A stretch of DNA of 37,041 nt from Oscillatoriales cyanobacterium. GTDB taxonomy: Bacteria; Cyanobacteriota; Cyanobacteriia; Cyanobacteriales; Microcoleaceae. Positions 1 through 7,743 of this stretch are shown piece after piece (positions within the stretch are counted from its first letter, which is position 1; each line of letters starts with the position of its first letter). Both the position numbers and the translations under genes were made by a program. The stretch lies in NCBI GenBank assembly GCA_004293365.1, contig RDYN01000054.1, positions 1 through 37,041 on the forward strand, given 5' to 3'. The notes under the pieces are model-generated. The model saw only the letters and a program-made list of their open reading frames with translations, searched no databases and had not been told where the DNA came from.

Positions 1-43
1 CTACAAACTAATTGGATTATCGGTAATCTACCGGACATAATAT

Positions 44-59
44 AAGGACTAAAGTCCTT
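44..59. repeat. Short palindrome of the AAGGACT/AGTCCTT family, possible terminator of the glycosyltransferase operon
   Basis: AAGGACT and AGTCCTT face each other across a 2-base loop, and CTACAAACTTAATTG follows. A similar CTACAAACTAATTGG stands at position 1, so the window probably opens inside another copy. The same family occurs as a larger palindrome at 6301-6353, which also ends in CTAC, CAAC and CAATTGG. It lies 26 bp beyond the stop of the minus-strand glycosyltransferase gene and could end that transcript, although no clear U-tract is present. Confidence 0.5.
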
Positions 60-85
60 ACTACAAACTTAATTGTGGTATTTTT

Positions 86-1033
86 TCAGGTCCATCGCAC
101 CAACTGCCGAAACTTCTTCTTAAACTTATTCTTGTACACGTAGATCGATCGCTGCAAATCCTCAACTTGCAGCGACATCTCGGCCGCCAAACCCGTGCGG
201 TGCCAAACATCCTCCTGGCATTTGCGGCGGCAAAAATTCATCGGTTCCGAGTAAACTTTAGATGTCGATAAAGTCGGCTTCGGCCCGCACCAGTGAATCA
301 CAGTAGCCTCAGGGCGATCGCCCGCAGGCCCGTTTTCTGCCACCGGAAACCGTTTTCTCAGCAAATCCTGGTCAAAATCCGGCACCAACAACTGCATATC
401 GACATTCTGCACCCGCAGCCGATTTTCTTGAGCAGCCCGGAAAATCATAAAGTTCAAAAACCCCATTTCTCCGTACTTAAATATCCCCGGATTTGCCTCT
501 GTAAAATCTAAAATTTCTATGTATTCTTCCAAGCTAAAAACACCGCGTTTAGCAAAAAAAGTACCCGTGCAGAAATAGTTCGATCGCGATTCCGACCACC
601 GAAACATCGGGAAATGCTTTTCAACGCCCGGAATATCAAAGAAAAATTCCGAAACATCTGCATCCGAGTAATCGTAACAAGGCTTGTCTACAGTAAAATC
701 AAATTCTTTAAAATTAGCCAATTTCAGAACATCGCCCCAGACGATCGTATCGGCATCCAAAACCATAAAATTCGACCAAGGGCTTTCCCAGAAAGCAATC
801 ATTTTAGTTTTGCCCCAACCAAAACTTCTTTTCCTGAGAACCTCTTGGGAAACGTTTGTGCGATCGATAACTCGTACCCCGTAGGACTTTTCTAAAGCAC
901 TCACAGAAAACGTACCGTCAATCAACAGACAAATCGGCACATCTCCCAGGAAATATCGAATGCTAGCACAGCAACCCTTAGCAAACAGATAATCCTGGTC
1001 GCAGCAGGCAATAATAATACCAAAATCTTCCAT
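86..1033 (-). CDS. GT8-like glycosyltransferase with DxD motif
   Basis: This is a 315-residue predicted GT-A-fold glycosyltransferase, probably cytoplasmic or membrane-peripheral, transferring a sugar from a nucleotide-sugar donor. It has a DxD metal/nucleotide-sugar motif in VLDADTIVWGD (D93, D95) and, towards the C-terminus, an HWCGPKPT segment that resembles the metal-binding His motif of GT8 enzymes. There is no signal peptide, and the C-terminus is basic. I chose the ATG at 1033 over an upstream in-frame start at 1066: GAGTGAGAG lies just before it, and it starts 5 bases after the stop of the upstream gene, as expected for translational coupling. The exact family and acceptor are unknown; exopolysaccharide or cell-surface glycan synthesis is inferred from the adjacent GT39-like gene. 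Confidence 0.7.
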   Translation of the reverse strand: MEDFGIIIACCDQDYLFAKGCCASIRYFLGDVPICLLIDGTFSVSALEKSYGVRVIDRTNVSQEVLRKRSFGWGKTKMIAFWESPWSNFMVLDADTIVWGDVLKLANFKEFDFTVDKPCYDYSDADVSEFFFDIPGVEKHFPMFRWSESRSNYFCTGTFFAKRGVFSLEEYIEILDFTEANPGIFKYGEMGFLNFMIFRAAQENRLRVQNVDMQLLVPDFDQDLLRKRFPVAENGPAGDRPEATVIHWCGPKPTLSTSKVYSEPMNFCRRKCQEDVWHRTGLAAEMSLQVEDLQRSIYVYKNKFKKKFRQLVRWT

Positions 1034-1038
1034 AACTC

Positions 1039-2661
1039 TCACTCTTTTTCTAACTTGCCAACCCACAACATTTGGATTGTTTGTTTTTTCGGCACATCTA
1101 TTTTCGAGTTGTGCATTTTTGCCAGCTTAGCACTAAAATTCTGCGTTCGCCCGTAAACAAAAACATCGCTAAAACCGCTAGGAATTTTGGGTATCGCGGG
1201 TGGATTCAGCAACTGAGCTTGACTGCGCCCTTGGGGGTCAATCAACACCAATTGCAACATCACTTTCGGCTCTAATAAATGACTCATTGACAGTATATTT
1301 CCCAGAGTGACTTCCGAGATATCACTGACAACCAGCGGCTTGGGAGCGCGATCGATCCTCCGAGCAATTGCAGGATTTTCCCGGCCCAATTCCTTAGTCC
1401 ACCAAGTCTCGGCTGGACAACTAACAGTATTTGACACCACAGAGCCCGTTAGCAGTACAACTGTCAGAACTTTCCACATCTGCCGTTTCCAACTTGGCAC
1501 GCCCAGCGCGCTAATTTTAGTCGCTAACAGGTAAGCAACAGCTATTTGCATCGCCAAATAAGTCGGAAATAGGTAGCGAGGTTTAGTCGATCGGATTCCT
1601 CCCAATATAACATCTGGCAGCATCACTGCCACTGCTGTCACCGCCATCAACGCCAGCACAAACAGCCAAACCTGTTTTTTTGTATCACAACACAGAAAAT
1701 AAACTGCATACCCTAGGATTGCCAATAAAATCAAAGTCGCTGCCATCAAGGCAATCAAATATATTGAGGTAGCCTGAGAAGTTAGCCCAAAATCCCAAAA
1801 AACGCGACCGATATTTCCGCTCCAATTATTAATCAAAGACATCAAACTACTGTCTCCATTTGCCCAAAGTGTCGCCTCCTTTGCCGCCTTTCTGTTTATT
1901 ACTAAAATCACCATCCAAGGCAGAAAAGCGACAAAAGACAAGCCAGTTGCAATTACATAATTAACTGACTTGCGATTAAACCTATAAGCTTGCATTCCCC
2001 ATACATAAATTCCGTGTCCTAAGGCAACTAACAGGCTAAACAAGTGCGTGTAAAATCCCAGAATAGTTGCCACTGCGTAAATGCTCCAACTCAGTTTAGT
2101 TTGAAGGCGCATTGCTCGCAGCAGAGACGCACAAGAAACTAAAATCAGCACCGGCCACAAACTGTAGGGACGCGCTTCTTGAGCGTAAAGCACGTGCAAG
2201 GGAGAAACTGCTACCAATCCCATGGCTATCCACGCCACTTCTGGTGCTGGAAACAACTCTCGGCACAGCCAGTACAGAGCGGGAAACACTAACAAACTCA
2301 TCCAAACTGAGAAAATTCTCGTCGATAAAGGAGAATCACCGAATAGTTTTCCCCAATACTTGACTGCCAAAAAATATAGAGGTGGCAGTTGAGGTTCTTC
2401 AATGGCAATACCTTTAACTGTGTCGCCAAAATTTTTTGCGGGATTGGAGCGCTGATATTTCATCAAATCTTTTGCCCCTAAGAACTGAACGCTGCTTATT
2501 TCATGCAGCACTTCTGTTTGCGTGTATCCCGAAACCCGCAGGGAAGTAAATACTTCATCATACCAATAAAACTTTTTGTCGATGTTGGTGAAGCGAAAAA
2601 ACAATCCTAATATCAATAAGATAATTACCAATAAGCCCAGTTTGCTTTTGCTCGAAGTCAT
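1039..2661 (-). CDS. GT39/ArnT-like polytopic membrane glycosyltransferase
   Basis: The 540-residue protein has about 10-12 hydrophobic segments. Near the N-terminus one transmembrane helix (residues 8-24) is followed by FYWYDEVFTS, whose Asp-Glu (D35, E36) matches the catalytic acidic pair in the first extracytoplasmic loop of GT39/PMT/ArnT enzymes. These use a polyprenyl-phosphate-linked sugar as donor. HVLYAQEARPYS is another conserved family motif (around residue 160). The reading frame can extend to a TTG at 2673, but the ATG at 2661 is preferred; no good Shine-Dalgarno is visible for either. It is the first gene of a two-gene minus-strand operon with the GT8-like gene. The acceptor cannot be told from sequence; glycan or protein glycosylation is inferred. 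Confidence 0.75.
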   Translation of the reverse strand: MTSSKSKLGLLVIILLILGLFFRFTNIDKKFYWYDEVFTSLRVSGYTQTEVLHEISSVQFLGAKDLMKYQRSNPAKNFGDTVKGIAIEEPQLPPLYFLAVKYWGKLFGDSPLSTRIFSVWMSLLVFPALYWLCRELFPAPEVAWIAMGLVAVSPLHVLYAQEARPYSLWPVLILVSCASLLRAMRLQTKLSWSIYAVATILGFYTHLFSLLVALGHGIYVWGMQAYRFNRKSVNYVIATGLSFVAFLPWMVILVINRKAAKEATLWANGDSSLMSLINNWSGNIGRVFWDFGLTSQATSIYLIALMAATLILLAILGYAVYFLCCDTKKQVWLFVLALMAVTAVAVMLPDVILGGIRSTKPRYLFPTYLAMQIAVAYLLATKISALGVPSWKRQMWKVLTVVLLTGSVVSNTVSCPAETWWTKELGRENPAIARRIDRAPKPLVVSDISEVTLGNILSMSHLLEPKVMLQLVLIDPQGRSQAQLLNPPAIPKIPSGFSDVFVYGRTQNFSAKLAKMHNSKIDVPKKQTIQMLWVGKLEKE

Positions 2662-3110
2662 AGATGGTGTCAAAAAATATAGATGCTGCGCCTCAATGTA
2701 ACATACCAGAGCGAGGTCGAGTGCATTGCAAATCTACAGGTTGTTCGATCGCCCTCTAATAATTAGTGGCGTTGATTTATTGTGTTAGTAGCAAATGAGG
2801 AAAGTCCTGGAGGCACTCCTTACTCTCATACACCGTTTTTTTACTGCGAGCGATCGCATCAAAGCAAGTATTTTCGTCTATTTGACCGGGTTGATGCGTC
2901 CGAGAATACTGGAGGCTCAATAGATTCTTGTTCAGTAGCATAAATCACATACAAAAGGTGATTTGAAAGACATCGGCTGTGCCCAAAAAATAACTGGCTG
3001 TAAAACTCCTTCGCAGTGAGGGAGCAAAACTTTTATTTTAGGTAACAGACATTCAGTCGGCTGCCGCTGTCAGACTACAAAAAATTGTGTTAAAATAGTG
3101 GCAAATTAAA

Positions 3111-3213
3111 CCAGCCGATCGGCAATCTCAAAAATGCCGATCGCGCTGGCAAGTCTCGGCTGGTGGGGGCATCAGAACACCCACATTGGTCAAGACAGGA
3201 ATTTTGCCCCCAC
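3111..3213 (+). ncRNA. Candidate structured RNA with alternative hairpins
   Basis: CCAGCCGATCGGCA (3111-3124) pairs with TGCCGATCG-c-GCTGG (3135-3149), giving about 14 bp around a 10-base A-rich loop. The first eight bases can instead pair perfectly with TCGGCTGG at 3156-3163. A second stem, GTGGGGGC (3163-3170) with GCCCCCAC (3206-3213), follows and shares its first base with the alternative partner. Mutually exclusive pairings are a property of riboswitches and attenuators, but no known class was recognised and transcription is not shown. A palindromic repeat element is the alternative. Confidence 0.35.
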
Positions 3214-3307
3214 GGGTGCATCTAGCAGCGTTTAACCTTCCGATCCCCACTGCTGGCCCAAAAATAACCCCGTCCGGGCCGCGAGGTTTAAAGTTAGGTT
3301 AAAAAGC

Positions 3308-3337
3308 TTGACATAATAGGATCGAAAGCTGTATAAG
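3308..3337 (+). promoter_or_regulatory. Sigma70-type promoter
   Basis: TTGACA at 3308-3313 matches the -35 consensus fully. TATAAG at 3332-3337 matches the -10 consensus in five of six positions, after an 18-base spacer. A start near 3344 would give a porin leader of about 780 bases, or a separate small RNA. Confidence 0.5.
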
Positions 3338-3712
3338 GAATGCGACAAGCAGCCCTAATCCTACCTATAAGTGTGTGTTAACTCAGACATAAGCAAGGAC
3401 TATCAGTATTTGTCAGTTTGAGGCGATTGTGGTCTAACCCATACCACTGGTTGTCGATCGCCCTGTCGGAGAAAGCAACTCCAGCAAGTCTGGCGATCGA
3501 GAGATGAAATTAGCAAGTGATGGTATAATCAGCCGTAGTGTAAAGTGGGCTTGACCTAAATTGGGGTCTGGGCTGTAAAAAGGGCCAGCCTTCTACGTTC
3601 AAGCAGGAACTATACACGCCTACTGTGAATCAACAGTTATCGATAGGTTCTATTCTGTCAGTTATCAGAAATTTGGGTTTAAAACCCCGTCCTTCCCTCG
3701 ACGGCTTTCTGC

Positions 3713-3790
3713 TATAGTATTCGTAGGTTGCTGACCGTGAGAACGTGAGGAAACAGGTTGAACGTCCTACTCCGCGATCTCAAAATCTTT
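3713..3790 (+). ncRNA. Candidate Yfr2-like small RNA
   Basis: A TATAGT -10-like box (3713-3718) is followed by GTAGG, which can pair with CCTAC about 40 bases later. Between them an ACGT/ACGT stem presents GAGGAAACAGG in a loop. GGAAACA in loops is the known hallmark of the cyanobacterial Yfr2 RNA family. Only one copy of the motif is seen here and no clear terminator follows, so the assignment is tentative; the segment could simply be part of the porin leader. Confidence 0.25.
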
Positions 3791-4060
3791 AACCGTCAAT
3801 GGTAAAAACCAAATCCACACGGTAAGAGCAAATAAAAATCAAATAGCGTGGGACACACGCGAATTTACGCTTGGGGAGTAGTCCGTAAGAGTGCTTGCTG
3901 TAAAAGGTGTAGTCGGACTAGACATGAAACTGTAAGACCAAAACTGACATTGTTGGTAGAGGCACGATTCAGCCCAAGAATCCTCGTACCTTGATAGTCG
4001 AGGAGTGTCAATGTCAACAGGCAATGAACCACAAAAAGTATCAGTTGGGCATTGCCGATC

Positions 4061-4100
4061 GAGTTGAATCGAGTTGAATCGAGTTGAATCGAGTTGAATA
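4061..4100 (+). repeat. 10-bp tandem repeat (GAGTTGAATC) in the porin leader
   Basis: There are three perfect copies of GAGTTGAATC and a fourth ending in A, directly followed by the degenerate GAGTGTGAAG and then the ribosome-binding region of the porin. The array ends 21 bases before the ATG. A unit of one helical turn at this place could vary in copy number and alter translation; this is inference. Confidence 0.9.
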
Positions 4101-4110
4101 GAGTGTGAAG

Positions 4111-4119
4111 GTGTGAGGA
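4111..4119 (+). promoter_or_regulatory. Porin ribosome-binding region, predicted Yfr1 target site
   Basis: GTGTGAGGA, followed by AA and the ATG at 4122, holds the Shine-Dalgarno core (GAGG). It is perfectly complementary over nine bases to UCCUCACAC, part of the nearly invariant ACUCCUCACAC loop of the cyanobacterial small RNA Yfr1. In Prochlorococcus, Yfr1 represses som porin mRNAs by pairing in their 5' regions. The yfr1 gene itself is not in this window. Confidence 0.55.
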
Positions 4120-4121
4120 AA

Positions 4122-6146
4122 ATGAACAGAACTTTTTGGAATTTACTTCTAGTATCCCCGGCAATTCTGGGGCTATCATCAGTCGTCAGTACCGCTGCGA
4201 TCGCCACTGAAGCGACCGCAACCGCTGAGGCCAACCAGGTAGCCACAGCTCAGCCATCTGAGTCAAAAATTGCAGAAACAGTTGCAGAACCAGTTGCAGC
4301 AACCCCTGCTGCCCCAGAAAAGCTGGCTTTAAACAGCATCGCTCCGGCGGCCGAAACCCCGATCGCCAACTCCGCAGACGCCGAAAAACTGGCAGCAATC
4401 GCACCAGAAACCAGCGCTGCAGAACTGCAAACAGCAGCGATCGACATCAATGCAGCAGCCCCCATCGCCCCCGCCAACACAGCGCCCGCGATCGAACCCC
4501 TAGCTGCTGCCACCACAGCCGAACCATCGCCCCAAGCCTCAGACTTGGCAGTGGAAAGCACCCCGACAGCAACCGCCAAAACTGAAGTGCCAGCAATTGC
4601 TAGCACCCCAGCAGCCAAGGTAGAAATTGCTCAGACAGCACCCGCAGGCATGGGCGGCCCGATCGTCCCAGCAGCACCCCAAGCCCTCCCCGCCGAACCA
4701 TCTGGAGCCATGTCCCAAGTGACATCGGTCTCTCAACTCTCCGACGTGCGGCCGACAGATTGGGCATTCCAAGCCCTGCAATCCCTAGTCGAACGCTACG
4801 GTTGTATCGTAGGCTATCCCGACGGCACCTACCGCGGCAACCGCGCCCTGACTCGCTACGAATTTGCAGCCGGCGTCAACGCCTGCTTAGACCAAGTAAC
4901 CAAGCAAATTAGCTCGGCAACATCGACCTTCGTCACCAAAGACGACTTAGCCATCCTGCAACGCCTGCAAGAAGAATTTGCAGCGGAACTCGCTACCCTG
5001 CGCGGACGAGTAGACGGCCTAGAAGCTCGCACCGCAGAACTCGAAGCCAACCAGTTCTCCACCACAACCAAACTGGCAGGAGAAGCCATTTTTCTCGCCA
5101 GCGACAGCTTCGGAGATGGTGTCGGCAAGCACGACGACAAAACTGCCACAAACCTCGGCTACCGGGTGCGGTTGAACTTCAACACCAGCTTCACCGGCAA
5201 AGACTTGCTCAGAACCCGCTTGCAAGCTAGAAACGTCGCCAACTACGGTGCAGCCACTGCCACTAATACGAACATGGCTCGCGTCGCTATCACCGGCGAA
5301 GACGGCAGCCAATTCTCCCTCGATCAATTGTGGTATCGCTTCCCCGCAGGTAAAGCTACAGTCTGGTTCGGGCCTAAAGGACTCAGACTAGATGACGTTG
5401 CTGAGCTGTCTGCTCCCTTAGAAAGTCCTGGAAGTGGCGCTATCTCGGCGTTTGGACGTTACAACCCCGCAGTGTTCCGCGGCCCGGAAGGAGCAGGTGC
5501 TGCTATCAAATACAACTTCGGCGCCGTGAGAGCCACAGTAGCCTATCTTGCCTCCGACGGCGATGCTCCAAACCCAGCTAATGGCCGGGGCGTTTTCGAC
5601 GGTTCTTTCAGCGCTTTGGGTCAGCTCAACTTCTCCCTGGGCAAATTTATTGACATTGGTGCAACTTACACCCGGAAATACAATCGGGGTGGCGATGTTG
5701 CAATCATGGGCAATACAGGCAGTTCCTTGGCTAACCGTCCCTTCGGTCAATCATCCACCGCATCAGATAACTTTGGGGTACAACTTAACTTAAAACCCAG
5801 CTCGCGCTTCCAGTTTGGCGGTTGGTACGGTTACACCAAGGCTCACCAAGAACGCGGTGCCGACAATGACGCTACTGTTCAGAATGGTGCTCTTTTCTTG
5901 GCCCTGCCAGATTTTGGCAAGCCTGGAAACCTCCTCGGTTTTATTGCCGGCGTACCGCCAAAAGTTACTGAGAGCGATGTCAGAAGAGACCGCGACACCT
6001 CTTATCACTTAGAGGGTTTCTATCGCTTCCAAGTTAATGACTTTATTTCGGTGACACCGGGCGTTTACGTGATTCTGAATCCGGAGCACAACAAACAAAA
6101 TGATGATATCTGGGTAGGAGTCCTGCGGACTACCTTTAGTTTCTAA
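4122..6146 (+). CDS. SLH-domain carbohydrate/iron-type porin (OprB-like, cyanobacterial Som family)
   Basis: The 674-residue outer-membrane porin starts with a signal peptide (residues 1 to about 27). An unusually long Ala/Pro/Thr-rich, low-complexity linker runs from about 30 to 195. A single SLH domain follows (about 204-262; SDVRPTDWAFQALQSLVERY, GYPDGTYRG, LTRYEFA), which anchors to peptidoglycan-linked polymer. Next come a short coiled coil (about 265-310; LRGRVDGLEARTAELE) and a beta-barrel domain to the end. The C-terminus is aromatic (TTFSF), as expected for BAM recognition. The ATG at 4122 is chosen over the GTG at 4113 because GAGG lies just before it and GTG would cut into that site. 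It is monocistronic, ends in a strong terminator, and its leader is complex. The substrate is not determinable; the family covers inorganic ions including iron. Confidence 0.9.
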   Translation: MNRTFWNLLLVSPAILGLSSVVSTAAIATEATATAEANQVATAQPSESKIAETVAEPVAATPAAPEKLALNSIAPAAETPIANSADAEKLAAIAPETSAAELQTAAIDINAAAPIAPANTAPAIEPLAAATTAEPSPQASDLAVESTPTATAKTEVPAIASTPAAKVEIAQTAPAGMGGPIVPAAPQALPAEPSGAMSQVTSVSQLSDVRPTDWAFQALQSLVERYGCIVGYPDGTYRGNRALTRYEFAAGVNACLDQVTKQISSATSTFVTKDDLAILQRLQEEFAAELATLRGRVDGLEARTAELEANQFSTTTKLAGEAIFLASDSFGDGVGKHDDKTATNLGYRVRLNFNTSFTGKDLLRTRLQARNVANYGAATATNTNMARVAITGEDGSQFSLDQLWYRFPAGKATVWFGPKGLRLDDVAELSAPLESPGSGAISAFGRYNPAVFRGPEGAGAAIKYNFGAVRATVAYLASDGDAPNPANGRGVFDGSFSALGQLNFSLGKFIDIGATYTRKYNRGGDVAIMGNTGSSLANRPFGQSSTASDNFGVQLNLKPSSRFQFGGWYGYTKAHQERGADNDATVQNGALFLALPDFGKPGNLLGFIAGVPPKVTESDVRRDRDTSYHLEGFYRFQVNDFISVTPGVYVILNPEHNKQNDDIWVGVLRTTFSF

Positions 6147-6169
6147 GGTTTCCCGATATCTAGTTAGAG

Positions 6170-6204
6170 CTAAAAGCGGCAGGTGACTGCCGCTTTTAGT
6201 TTTT
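6170..6204 (+). terminator. Rho-independent terminator of the porin gene
   Basis: CTAAAAGCGGCAG (6170-6182) and CTGCCGCTTTTAG (6187-6199) form a perfect 13-bp stem with a 4-base loop, followed by five T. It sits 24 bases after the porin stop. Confidence 0.95.
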
Positions 6205-6207
6205 GGT

Positions 6208-6286
6208 GATTAGTCATTAGTCATTAGTCATTAGTCATTAGTCATTAGTCATTGGTCATCAGTCATTAGTCATTAGTCATCAGTCA
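6208..6286. repeat. AGTCATT heptanucleotide tandem array
   Basis: About eleven units of a 7-base repeat, mainly AGTCATT with variants AGTCATC and GGTCATC. It resembles the short tandemly repeated (STRR-type) heptamers known from filamentous cyanobacteria. The same unit recurs at 25900-26081. Confidence 0.95.
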
Positions 6287-6300
6287 ACCGTTATAGGTTC

Positions 6301-6353
6301 GTAGTGAGGACTTCAGTCCTCATAAAATGAGAGAGGACTGAAGTCCTCACTAC
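6301..6353. repeat. 21-bp perfect palindromic repeat element
   Basis: The arms 6301-6321 and 6333-6353 are perfect inverted repeats over 21 bp with an 11-base loop. Each arm contains the smaller palindrome GAGGACTTCAGTCCTC or its complement. It is related to the element at 43-75 and lies between the porin terminator and the 3' end of the FIST gene, so it may serve as a bidirectional terminator or be a REP-like element. Confidence 0.85.
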
Positions 6354-6385
6354 CAACCAATTGGATAGCTCTTGAGCCAACAAAA

Positions 6386-7636
6386 TTAGGAATTTTGGCG
6401 GCAAATCCCGAATACGGATGTGTAACCGTGCAGAAACGTGCTGCCGCCGACGGGGCCGATTTCGCCGTTGCAGAAAAAGCCGCTCAGGGGGATGTTGTTG
6501 AGGTATCTGCCGAACAGTCGCGAGTCAAAGTTCGATTGACCGTAAAGCCCTTCGCCGCGCCCCAGACAAGAGAACATCAAGGCGCCGGCGCTGGATGTAC
6601 CCCTGTCCTCGGCCGATCGCTGATGCCGGTCGAGCAGCATTTCTAGGTCTTCTGCGGAGGTGCGGGCGTCCCGCAGGTGGAATTGGATGCGCTGTCCGGG
6701 ACGGACTCGATCGCCGATCGCAATTGCCCCCACTTTCGGATCTACTCCCAACAAATTGCGGATTAAAAAATCCCCAGGCTCTAATCTCATCTTGAATTCA
6801 TCGCTGACTAAGCCGACAAATAACGAGTGCTGCGCTAATTCTCGGTCTGTTTCGCTCAAAGTTTGAACTAACTCTCGCAGGGCGTCTAAGGGCGATCGCT
6901 CGATGCCCCTGCTGCCGGTATCATCGGTTTGTTCTTCGAGTTTCAGCAAAATATTGCGCTCTCCTTCCGTCACCCGATAAGGATGCCCGATCGGTCTACA
7001 GCCTTGCGCGACGATCGTTTCCAGAACTATATTCCCGCTCAAAGCCACTCCCACCGTCCCTTCTCGGTAAAGCTGATAGTCGCAAAACAGCGCCGCGCCC
7101 CTGCCGGCACCGTCCCCGCCGGCGAGTCCCCCTACCTTTGGCGCCCCCGGATAGGCATAATCGAGTCCTTGCAGCAAATCGTTAATTTTTGAAGAAAATG
7201 GGTCTGCCAAGATGATAAACTGCGGTTCTTCCTGGGCAGGCACGCCCAATAGATCCACCCAAGTATCCGGGGGACTGTCTAAGTCCGGCAGATCTTCTGG
7301 ATCAATGTGAAATGTTCTGACGTTTACTCCCGGTAAGCGAGCCAAGCTCAGGCTGACTGCGGGAGAACCCTCTACTTCTTCGGTCAACCCGCCCCGGTTG
7401 GTGCCGATGACTCCTCCCCCGCCGCACCCCAAAATTGCGGGCACGGGCAGCAGTTCTTGCAGTAAAGGCATCAGCCGAGAATACTCGCTAGCAAAGGCAG
7501 ATGAGATAAAGATCAGCGCTAAATCTGCCGGGCCCTCTAATTCGCGATCGGCTTGTTCTACAACTTCTTTCAGGGCTGATTCCAAAGACGGACGGGTTGA
7601 TAAGGCGCTGACCCATTGCATTTGGTTTTCGTACAT
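6386..7636 (-). CDS. FIST-domain (FIST_N + FIST_C) sensory protein
   Basis: The 416-residue soluble protein has an N-terminal FIST domain (about 35-220; LIFISSAFASEY, ILGCGGGGVIG and PKVGGLAGGDGAG) and a FIST_C domain (about 225-395; HPYRVTEGERNILLKLE, LIRNLLGVDPKVGAIAIGD, ALMFSCLGRGEGLYG, FFCNGEIGPVGGSTFLHGYT). FIST domains are predicted small-molecule sensors, perhaps for amino acids, often linked to kinases or cyclases. This one stands alone, with no output domain. The length is normal for the cyanobacterial stand-alone form. The ATG at 7636 has AGAGAAG upstream; an internal ATG at 7621 is possible. It is transcribed alone, towards the porin. Confidence 0.85.
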   Translation of the reverse strand: MYENQMQWVSALSTRPSLESALKEVVEQADRELEGPADLALIFISSAFASEYSRLMPLLQELLPVPAILGCGGGGVIGTNRGGLTEEVEGSPAVSLSLARLPGVNVRTFHIDPEDLPDLDSPPDTWVDLLGVPAQEEPQFIILADPFSSKINDLLQGLDYAYPGAPKVGGLAGGDGAGRGAALFCDYQLYREGTVGVALSGNIVLETIVAQGCRPIGHPYRVTEGERNILLKLEEQTDDTGSRGIERSPLDALRELVQTLSETDRELAQHSLFVGLVSDEFKMRLEPGDFLIRNLLGVDPKVGAIAIGDRVRPGQRIQFHLRDARTSAEDLEMLLDRHQRSAEDRGTSSAGALMFSCLGRGEGLYGQSNFDSRLFGRYLNNIPLSGFFCNGEIGPVGGSTFLHGYTSVFGICRQNS

Positions 7637-7743
7637 AAGGCAAACTTCTCTATAAAAACTATTTCTCTACTTAGGCTAACCGGAACAGGCCACTGGCGGG
7701 ACGGTTTTCTGGGGCGATCGACTCCCCTGGCAGTCCGCGATCG

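Larger units (their letters stand above)
2662..4110. other. Long gene-free region with RNA-like structure upstream of the porin
   Basis: No reading frame here resembles a protein. The region carries several hairpins (2942-2964; 3111-3149 with an alternative partner at 3156-3163; 3163-3213; 3422-3462; 3549-3604), one good sigma70-like promoter (3308-3337) and a 10-bp tandem repeat at its end. This suggests non-coding RNA genes and/or a long porin mRNA leader. No tRNA, tmRNA, SRP RNA or RNase P RNA was recognised. Confidence 0.5.

Noticed and set aside
2788..2830. AATGAGGAAAGTCC resembles the conserved start of RNase P RNA
   Set aside because: The bases that should follow and the distal conserved blocks of rnpB are absent over the next 400 bases; taken as chance.
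4250..4618. Ala/Ser-rich minus-strand frame opposite the porin linker
   Set aside because: Antisense translation of the Ala/Pro-rich linker; low complexity only.
6208..6286. Possible CRISPR array
   Set aside because: The units are contiguous 7-mers with no spacers; the same holds for the arrays at 23409 and 25900.
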